Assembly (NCBI GenBank): GCA_021647145.1
Contig: JAKIVF010000106.1
Span: forward strand, 1-11,667
Direction: 5' to 3'
Source: Methylococcaceae bacterium
Lineage (GTDB): Bacteria > Pseudomonadota > Gammaproteobacteria > Methylococcales > Methylomonadaceae
DNA: 11,667 nt
Shown here: piece by piece, positions 6,244 to 11,667 of the stretch
Numbering within the stretch: position 1 is the first letter of the stretch
Layout of the letters: every line of letters starts with the position of its first letter
The notes under the pieces: model-generated
Database searches by the model: none
Told to the model about the DNA's origin: nothing
Seen by the model: the letters and a program-made list of their open reading frames with translations, nothing else
Program-made: the position numbers and the translations under genes

Positions 6244-7440
6244 ATGGCACATCCTGAGTTATTTTTAAAAAAAAATGAAGACAAAAGACTACGTAAAGGA
6301 CATTTATGGGTTTTTAGTAATGAAATTGATACTAAACGCACTCCTTTAGATGCTTTTTCTTCAGGTGATATGGTTCTTGTAAAAGATAGCAAGGGTAGCT
6401 CATTGGGGAGCGCGTATATAAATCCAAATACGTTGATTTGTGCCAGACTTATCTCTAGAAAACCTTCAGTAAAAATAGGCGGTAATTTTTTTAAAAAAAG
6501 ATTAGGTGATGCACTTGCATTGCGTGAAAGATTATTTGACAAACCTTATTATCGGCTCATCTTTGGAGAAAGCGATGGTTTACCTGGGCTGGTAATTGAT
6601 CGTTTTGGTTCGGCTTTATCGGTTCAAATTACTACAGCTGGAATTGAAAAACAAAAAGATATTTTAATTTCAACTTTAGTCGAACTTTTATCACCCGATG
6701 CAATTATTTTAAAAAATGACAATAGTCAAAGACAATTAGAAGGTCTTTCTCAGGAATCGGAGGTGATTTATGGTAGCTTACCAGAAACACTTGTTATTGA
6801 AGAGAATAATGCTTTATTTAAAATAAACGTGGTTGATGGGCAAAAAACAGGATGGTTTTATGATCACCGAAATAGTCGAGCTGAAGTGGCAAAAATTGCT
6901 AAAAACCAACGAGTTTTAGATTTATTCTCATATTCGGGTGGGTGGGGTATTCCAGCGGCATTAGCAGGAGCAAACGAAGTAACTTGTGTAGATAGTTCCG
7001 AAAGTGCTTTATCTTTGGCTGAAGAAAGTTCGGTACTTAATAATGTACAGGATAAAATGAAATTTCTTCGTCAGGATGTCTTTGATTTTCTAAAACAGGC
7101 GCGTGAAAATTATGAGCACTACGATATTATTATCTTAGACCCCCCGGCGTTAATAAAAAGAAAAAAGGATTTTAAAGCTGGTTACGAGGCATATCGGCGG
7201 CTTAATCAATTAGCTCTACAAGTTTTAAATAAAAATGGTATTTTAGTTTCTGCTTCATGCTCACATCATTTAACTAAATCTAATTTACATGAAATCTTGC
7301 GTTCATCTGCAAGGCATATAGATCGCCATATGAGGTTTTTTTCCTCAACTGGACAAGGGTCAGATCATCCTGTCCATCCTGCAATTCCTGAAACAGATTA
7401 TTTAAAAACCTATTTCTGTTCTGTTTCTAGCAGTTTATAA
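6244..7440 (+). CDS. rlmI: RlmI-type 23S rRNA (cytosine-5) methyltransferase
   Basis: The 398 residues agree with E. coli RlmI (396), which methylates C1962 of 23S rRNA at carbon 5. An N-terminal PUA-like domain (about 1-75, with KGHLWVFSNEI) is followed by the conserved FGESDGLPGLVIDRFG at 107-122 and GQKTGWFYDHRNSR at 199-212. The Rossmann domain shows motif I VLDLFSYSGGWG at 224-235, motif IV DPP at 299-301 and motif VI SCS with C339, which fits a 5-methylcytosine enzyme. The C-terminus HPAIPETDYLKTYFC is typical. It starts 12 bases after the DUF3426 gene with only a poor ribosome site, and the next small gene starts seven bases after its stop, so it looks co-transcribed. Paralogues with other target bases exist, so the exact site is inferred. 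Confidence 0.93.
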   Translation: MAHPELFLKKNEDKRLRKGHLWVFSNEIDTKRTPLDAFSSGDMVLVKDSKGSSLGSAYINPNTLICARLISRKPSVKIGGNFFKKRLGDALALRERLFDKPYYRLIFGESDGLPGLVIDRFGSALSVQITTAGIEKQKDILISTLVELLSPDAIILKNDNSQRQLEGLSQESEVIYGSLPETLVIEENNALFKINVVDGQKTGWFYDHRNSRAEVAKIAKNQRVLDLFSYSGGWGIPAALAGANEVTCVDSSESALSLAEESSVLNNVQDKMKFLRQDVFDFLKQARENYEHYDIIILDPPALIKRKKDFKAGYEAYRRLNQLALQVLNKNGILVSASCSHHLTKSNLHEILRSSARHIDRHMRFFSSTGQGSDHPVHPAIPETDYLKTYFCSVSSSL

Positions 7441-7447
7441 TTAACAG

Positions 7448-7615
7448 ATGACAACTGAGATAAAATGCTCCTTATGTAGTCTACCTGTGAAAATAGATGG
7501 GTTCAGATTAAAAACTACGGAAGAAACAATGAAGTTTTGCTGTCAAGGCTGTTTAAGTATTTTTCAGTTATTTAATGAAAATGTTTTATTACCTACAACT
7601 AATGAGAATAATTAA
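7448..7615 (+). CDS. Stand-alone P-type ATPase metal-binding domain protein (CcoI/FixI N-terminal type)
   Basis: This 55-residue protein (MTTEIKCSLCSLPVKIDG...) has C7-x2-C10 near the start and a CCQGC cluster (C31, C32, C35) followed by LSIFQLF. The pattern C-x-x-C, ~20 residues, F-C-C-x-G-C is the cysteine domain at the N-terminus of CcoI/FixI-type copper-transporting P-type ATPases used in cbb3 oxidase assembly. Here it is free-standing: a stop follows directly, and the next gene is not an ATPase. It may bind copper as a carrier or regulatory piece, or be a relic of a lost ATPase; intact cysteines and good coding sequence favour function. The start at 7448 lies 7 bases after the rlmI stop. 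Its stop overlaps the next start by one base (TAATG). Confidence 0.75.
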   Translation: MTTEIKCSLCSLPVKIDGFRLKTTEETMKFCCQGCLSIFQLFNENVLLPTTNENN

Positions 7616-8160
7616 TGAAAGCTTGTGAACAATGTGCTGCTGATAGAGTAATTATTGGTAGAAATTATAAAAATGTATCAGTATTATCTAGAGCAATAGG
7701 TTTGGTATTAATTTATTTACCTATTATAACTTTTCCTTTTATCGTACTTAGTGCTTATTGGACTTACTACAGCCTAATTTTATGTGGAGCGAAAAATGTT
7801 AAAAAATGGGGAGATTATCTTCCCGATAGAGCTAGTCATCGTTATACAATGAAAAACCAAATTATTATGGATGGGTCATTTAAATTAAGCCTTGCTCAAT
7901 CAAAGCTTTATTGGATTTTGAACTGTACTTGGTATTGTCCATATAGTGTTGCCCTTTTTGAGTGGCACTCTTATTTGGTTAAAGTTGTTGAAAACTGGTG
8001 GTGCCCGTTCGCTCATGGAACGAAAGAAACCTATAAAAACGGATCAATTGATCAGTCTTTTTGGCATATATATCCTGATGATTCAGCTAAATTACATAAA
8101 GATGATAAAGTTAATCCTATTTTTACAGATGAACATGATAAAGATTTGAAAAAAGATTAA
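7615..8160 (+). CDS. Cys- and Trp-rich membrane protein of unknown function
   Basis: I do not recognise this 181-residue protein. It begins with a CEQC pair (C4, C7), which would suit metal or thiol chemistry. A long hydrophobic stretch at about 24-57 (SRAIGLVLIYLPIITFPFIVLS and beyond) could be one long or two short membrane segments with a Pro-containing turn. The C-terminal half is soluble and aromatic, with C104-x3-C108 in NCTWYCPY, then EWHSYL, and WWCPFAH with C130 and H134; it ends in a very charged, Asp/Lys/His-rich tail. Translation is coupled by TAATG to the CcoI-like metal-binding protein just before it, so metal handling is the best guess. Forty-one bases separate it from dusB. 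A better ribosome site is not visible. Confidence 0.8.
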   Translation: MKACEQCAADRVIIGRNYKNVSVLSRAIGLVLIYLPIITFPFIVLSAYWTYYSLILCGAKNVKKWGDYLPDRASHRYTMKNQIIMDGSFKLSLAQSKLYWILNCTWYCPYSVALFEWHSYLVKVVENWWCPFAHGTKETYKNGSIDQSFWHIYPDDSAKLHKDDKVNPIFTDEHDKDLKKD

Positions 8161-8201
8161 GGAATGCGCACCTTCTAAAGTCTTTCTGTTTTCTTTAAAT
8201 T

Positions 8202-9182
8202 ATGCAAATAGGCCCTTATAAACTTGAAAATAATTTGATTCTTGCTCCTATGGCAGGAATTACTGACCGTCCTTTTCGGGAACTATGTAAGCAGTTTGGT
8301 GCAGGACTTACGGTATCAGAAATGGTCGCTTCAAATCCAGCATTGCAAAATCATAAAAGGACGCTGTTAAAAACAGACTATACCGGTGAAACTGGGTTAC
8401 GTTCAGTCCAGATTTTAGGCACTAACCCACAGGAAATGGCAAGCGCTGCTTTATTCAATCAACAACGTGGGGCACAAATAATTGATATAAATATGGGCTG
8501 TCCAGCTAAAAAAGTTTGTTCTGTTGCTGCTGGTTCTGCTTTACTCAAGGATGAGTTATTAGTTAACAAGATTTTAGATGCAGTAGTTAATGCTGTTGAT
8601 ATTCCAGTTACTCTTAAGATTAGAACGGGATGGGACAAGGAAAGTAAAAATGCAGTGAGTATTGCTAAGCTTGCAGAACAAGCTGGAATTACTGCATTAA
8701 CTATTCATGGTCGTACCAGAAAATGCAAATTTACTGGTGAGGCAGAATATAATACTATAAAGCAGGTAAAGCAAAATATTAATATTCCAGTGATTGCAAA
8801 CGGTGACATTACTAATGCTAAAAAAGCTAAGCAGGTTTTAGAATATACAAAGGCTGATGCAATTATGATTGGACGGGCAGCGCAGGGTAATCCGTGGGTT
8901 TTTAAAGAAATTATTAATCAATTTAATGGAATAAAAATAATTGAAAAACAATCACTTAATGAAGTCCAGTCAGTTATTGATTGCCATTTAGAGTCTTTAT
9001 ATAGCTTCTATGGGAATATTAACGGTGTTAGAATAGCTCGTAAGCATATTGGGTGGTATTTTGATTGTTTAGGCGGCATCCCTACTGCCTCTAGAAAAGA
9101 AATTTTTCAAATACAAAGCCCGTCTCAGCAAAGGGAAAAAGTTAATTCGGTTTTTACCGATTTTGAGTTTGGACAAACTTAA
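8202..9182 (+). CDS. dusB: tRNA-dihydrouridine synthase B
   Basis: DusB reduces uridine to dihydrouridine in the tRNA D-loop using FMN and NADPH. The 326 residues compare with 321 in E. coli. Features are LAPMAGITDRPFR at 14-26, the catalytic cysteine C100 in NMGCPAKKV, TIHGRTRKCKFTGEA, the FMN phosphate loop GRAAQGNPW, and RKHIGWY. One oddity is the sequence after the catalytic loop, KKVCSVAAGSALL, where relatives usually have KKVNRKLAGSALL: the Asn-Arg-Lys is replaced by Cys-Ser-Val. No Shine-Dalgarno sequence is seen. It ends seven bases before fis. The dusB-fis pair is the classic gammaproteobacterial operon. Confidence 0.96.
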   Translation: MQIGPYKLENNLILAPMAGITDRPFRELCKQFGAGLTVSEMVASNPALQNHKRTLLKTDYTGETGLRSVQILGTNPQEMASAALFNQQRGAQIIDINMGCPAKKVCSVAAGSALLKDELLVNKILDAVVNAVDIPVTLKIRTGWDKESKNAVSIAKLAEQAGITALTIHGRTRKCKFTGEAEYNTIKQVKQNINIPVIANGDITNAKKAKQVLEYTKADAIMIGRAAQGNPWVFKEIINQFNGIKIIEKQSLNEVQSVIDCHLESLYSFYGNINGVRIARKHIGWYFDCLGGIPTASRKEIFQIQSPSQQREKVNSVFTDFEFGQT

Positions 9183-9185
9183 GGA
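9181..9185 (+). promoter_or_regulatory. Ribosome binding site of fis
   Basis: AAGGA overlaps the last two bases of the dusB stop and lies four bases before ATG 9190. It favours that ATG over the TTG at 9163, which has no such site and would add nine residues absent from Fis proteins. Confidence 0.6.
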
Positions 9186-9189
9186 TAAT

Positions 9190-9474
9190 ATGGAATCAAA
9201 GTTACGAAGTGCTAAAGTTTTAGAATTTGACAGTATGAAACAAAAGCCCATTCCTCTTTCGGCTCAAGTTAATGAAGCAGTGGATTATTATTTTTCTCAA
9301 TTGAATGGTGATGAAATATGTGGTTTGCATGCTATGGTCATAAGTGAAGTGGAAAAACCCTTGATAGAAACAACGTTAGCATATTGTGGCCAAAATCAAA
9401 CAAAAGCTTCTAAATTACTTGGTTTAAGTCGAAGTACACTACGAAAAAAAATTGCCTTATACGATTTAAGCTAA
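9190..9474 (+). CDS. fis: Nucleoid-associated DNA-binding protein Fis
   Basis: Fis is a small dimeric protein that bends DNA, activates rRNA and tRNA promoters in fast growth, and assists site-specific recombination. From ATG 9190 it has 94 residues (98 in E. coli). VNEAVDYYFSQLNG at 27-40 and VEKPLIETTLAYCGQNQTKAS at about 54-74 follow the E. coli pattern. The helix-turn-helix spans about 68-87, ending in LGLSRSTLRKK, the most conserved part of the family. A longer reading from TTG 9163 is rejected. It is seven bases after dusB, and as in other gammaproteobacteria it is probably made from the dusB transcript. No separate promoter is evident. Confidence 0.96.
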   Translation: MESKLRSAKVLEFDSMKQKPIPLSAQVNEAVDYYFSQLNGDEICGLHAMVISEVEKPLIETTLAYCGQNQTKASKLLGLSRSTLRKKIALYDLS

Positions 9475-9539
9475 TTTGTTGTAAGAGCTGAATAATCTTC
9501 AAATGCCATTTCTTTGTGCAAATATATTTTGAAAAACAT

Positions 9540-11099
9540 ATGAACAAAAAAATTACCCGGGCACTGGTTAGTGTTTCTAATAAATCGGGCATCCTAGATT
9601 TTTGTCAAGAACTAGATAAGCTAGGTATAGAAATTTTATCAACAGGTGGCACAGCAAAACTTCTTGCGGAAAATAAAGTTCCGGTTACAGAAGTTTCTGA
9701 TTATACCGGATTTCCTGAGATGATGGATGGTCGTGTAAAAACCTTACATCCTAAAATACATGGAGGAATTTTAGCTCGAAGAGGGATTGATGATGAGGTT
9801 ATGGCAAAAAGTGAGATAGACCCAATAGACTTAGTTGTTGTTAACCTTTATCCTTTTGAGCAGACTATTACTGATCCAAATTGTGATTTAGCAGCAGCGA
9901 TTGAAAATATTGATATTGGTGGCCCAACAATGATACGGGCTGCGGCAAAAAACCATGCTGATGTAGCTGTTATTGTTGACCCTGAAGATTATAGTTTTAT
10001 TATTGAAGATTTAAAAAATAATAGTGTCTGTATTTCTGCAGATAAACGTTTTCAATTAGCATTAAAAAGTTTTGAGCATACAGCACGTTATGATACGGCT
10101 ATTTCTATTTATCTTGGTACAATTAATAAGGTTCAATTTCCTGATACACTAAATTTGCAATTCGATCACATACAAGCAATGCGTTATGGTGAAAACCCTC
10201 ATCAAAATGCAGCTTTTTATACAGAAAAAAAACCGGCATTAGGTACTATTTCCGCCGCAGAACAAATACAAGGTAAGGATTTATCTTATAACAATATTGC
10301 AGATGCTGATGCGGCGTTAGAGTGTGTTAAGTCTTTCTCTATACAACCAACTTGTGTCATTGTTAAGCATGCAAACCCATGCGGAGTAGCGCAAGCTGAA
10401 AATTTATTGACAGCTTATAGTTTAGCTTTTGCAACCGATCCCACATCTGCTTTTGGTGGTATTATTGCTTTTAATCTTGAACTTGATGAAAAAACAGCTA
10501 GAGAAATTATTAATCGTCAATTTGTTGAGGTAATTATTGCTCCAGTTATTAGCGATGCAGCAAAAACTGTCTTAGCAGAGAAAAAGAATGTCCGGGTTTT
10601 AGAATGTGGACAATGGGCAAAAAAGCCTAAACAAGAGTTTGATTTTAAACGCGTAGCAAGTGGGGTTTTGGTTCAAGAGAAAGATTTAGGCGAAATTAAG
10701 CAACAAGATATTAAAGTTGTTAGCAAACGCCAGCCTACTGAGCAGCAAATGACTGATATGCTATTTGCCTGGAAAGTAGCAAAATTTGTTAAATCGAATG
10801 CTATTGTTTACTGTAAAAATGGACAAACAATTGGAGTCGGTGCGGGACAAATGAGCCGCGTTTACTCAGCAAAAATTGCAAGTATAAAAGCGGCTGATGA
10901 GAATTTAATTGTTAAGGGTTCGGCAATGGCTTCTGATGCATTTTTTCCTTTCAGAGATGGTATAGATGCAGCAGCCGAGGCAGGTATTACAGCTATTATC
11001 CAACCTGGTGGCTCGATACGAGATAATGAAGTGATTGAAGCTGCAGATGAACATGATATAACCATGGTTTTTACGGATATACGTCATTTTAGACATTAG
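9540..11099 (+). CDS. purH: Bifunctional AICAR formyltransferase / IMP cyclohydrolase
   Basis: PurH performs the last two steps of IMP synthesis: formylation of AICAR with 10-formyl-tetrahydrofolate, then ring closure to IMP. From ATG 9540 the protein has 519 residues (529 in E. coli). The N-terminal cyclohydrolase domain (about 1-195) has ALVSVSNKSGI, STGGTAK at 34-40 and GFPEMMDGRVKTLHPKIHGG. The transformylase domain contains RYGENPHQ at 216-223, VKHANPCGVA with K276 and H277 as the expected catalytic pair, and SDAFFPFRDGID near the end. The in-frame GTG at 9516 would add eight residues without homology and is rejected. A gap of 65 bases separates it from fis. purD follows 85 bases after its stop, as in many purHD pairs. 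Confidence 0.97.
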   Translation: MNKKITRALVSVSNKSGILDFCQELDKLGIEILSTGGTAKLLAENKVPVTEVSDYTGFPEMMDGRVKTLHPKIHGGILARRGIDDEVMAKSEIDPIDLVVVNLYPFEQTITDPNCDLAAAIENIDIGGPTMIRAAAKNHADVAVIVDPEDYSFIIEDLKNNSVCISADKRFQLALKSFEHTARYDTAISIYLGTINKVQFPDTLNLQFDHIQAMRYGENPHQNAAFYTEKKPALGTISAAEQIQGKDLSYNNIADADAALECVKSFSIQPTCVIVKHANPCGVAQAENLLTAYSLAFATDPTSAFGGIIAFNLELDEKTAREIINRQFVEVIIAPVISDAAKTVLAEKKNVRVLECGQWAKKPKQEFDFKRVASGVLVQEKDLGEIKQQDIKVVSKRQPTEQQMTDMLFAWKVAKFVKSNAIVYCKNGQTIGVGAGQMSRVYSAKIASIKAADENLIVKGSAMASDAFFPFRDGIDAAAEAGITAIIQPGGSIRDNEVIEAADEHDITMVFTDIRHFRH

Positions 11100-11184
11100 A
11101 TTATATTTTAGCTAGTTTTGTAATCTTTTATTGCACCATCATTTTCTCAAAATCAAAAAACTCTAATCTAAAGATATAATTTAA

Positions 11185-11667
11185 ATGAAAGTCCTCATCG
11201 TTGGCAGTGGAGGTCGTGAACACGCCCTTGCCTGGAAAGTTAAACAATCTGCAAATATTTCAAAAGTTTTTGTTGCTCCCGGTAACGCGGGTACGGCTCT
11301 GGAAAATAACATAGAAAATATTTCCTTAGCTGTAGATGATATTGCTGGTTTACTGGCCTTTGCTCAACAAGAACATATTGATTTAACAATCATTGGACCA
11401 GAAGTTCCTTTAGTTGCTGGTGTTGTTGATGCTTTTGTTAATGCGGGTTTGAAATGTTTTGGGCCTACAGCTAATGCGGCACAACTGGAAGGGTCTAAAA
11501 CCTTCTGTAAAGATTTTATGGCTCGGCATAATATTCCAACGGCTGAATATCAAACTTTTACAGAAAACCAGCTAGCCATTGACTATATTAAGGTAAAAGG
11601 CGCTCCTATTGTTGTTAAAGCGGATGGTTTAGCTGCAGGTAAAGGGGTGATTGTCGCTTTGACAGAG
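11185..11667 (+). CDS. purD: Phosphoribosylamine-glycine ligase, 3' end outside window
   Basis: PurD joins glycine to phosphoribosylamine with ATP, the second step of purine synthesis. The window shows the first 161 codons of about 420-430. The N-terminus MKVLIVGSGGREHALAWK is diagnostic, followed by APGNAGTA, IIGPEVPLVAGVVD and LEGSKTFCKDFMARHNIPTA, which is the start of the ATP-grasp domain, and VVKADGLAAGKGV at the end of the visible part. All are as expected. Its start is 85 bases after purH and no clear Shine-Dalgarno sequence is seen; a TATAAT at 11175-11180 lies four bases before the ATG. It is probably co-transcribed with purH. Confidence 0.97.
   Translation, partial: MKVLIVGSGGREHALAWKVKQSANISKVFVAPGNAGTALENNIENISLAVDDIAGLLAFAQQEHIDLTIIGPEVPLVAGVVDAFVNAGLKCFGPTANAAQLEGSKTFCKDFMARHNIPTAEYQTFTENQLAIDYIKVKGAPIVVKADGLAAGKGVIVALTE

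Noticed and set aside
9163..9189. TTG start for fis inside dusB
   Set aside because: It adds residues that Fis proteins do not have, and ATG 9190 has its own AAGGA site.
9516..9539. GTG start for purH
   Set aside because: The eight extra residues have no family support, while MNKKITRALVSVSNKSG is the normal N-terminus.
10862..11096. Minus-strand frames at the end of purH
   Set aside because: They lie wholly within the conserved transformylase coding sequence and look like shadows.

Overview
The window is a compact, AT-rich stretch of bacterial chromosome with every recognised gene on the + strand. The order prmA, zinc-ribbon/DUF3426 gene, dusB, fis, purH, purD is a gammaproteobacterial arrangement, and the AccB, AccC, Fis and PurH sequences are close to their E. 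coli counterparts in length and motifs. The low GC, the small metal-handling genes and the stand-alone PAS and PhnD-like genes would fit a methanotroph-like or sulfur-oxidising marine gammaproteobacterium. That narrower placement is only an inference. I saw no tRNA, rRNA, CRISPR array, insertion sequence or phage gene.

Region 1 (1-1656) is a probable signalling cluster: the end of a Roadblock/LC7 gene, a stand-alone Aer-type PAS protein, and a PhnD-fold solute-binding protein with no signal peptide. The last two are 13 bases apart. Region 2 (1657-2182) holds a small basic protein that resembles the ribosome-rescue factor ArfA. Its coding sequence contains a perfect 20-bp inverted repeat, the arrangement used by known arfA genes to make a non-stop mRNA. 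It is followed by a plausible sigma-70 promoter.

Region 3 (2183-4456) is aroQ-accB-accC: shikimate-pathway dehydroquinase plus the biotin carrier and biotin carboxylase of acetyl-CoA carboxylase. Region 4 (4457-4702) is non-coding, with inverted repeats and a promoter-like TATAAT beside a palindrome.

Region 5 (4703-9474) begins with prmA, the DUF3426 gene and rlmI. It then has a 55-residue stand-alone metal-binding domain of the kind found at the N-terminus of CcoI/FixI copper ATPases, coupled by a TAATG overlap to an unrecognised Cys-rich membrane protein. It ends with dusB-fis. The rlmI and metal genes sit between the DUF3426 gene and dusB, which are often close neighbours. Region 6 (9540-11667) is purH and the first 161 codons of purD, for late purine synthesis.

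The most interesting items are the ArfA-like gene with its internal hairpin, the two-gene metal-handling pair, and the Roadblock/PAS/PhnD-like cluster. No gap between genes exceeds 300 bases.
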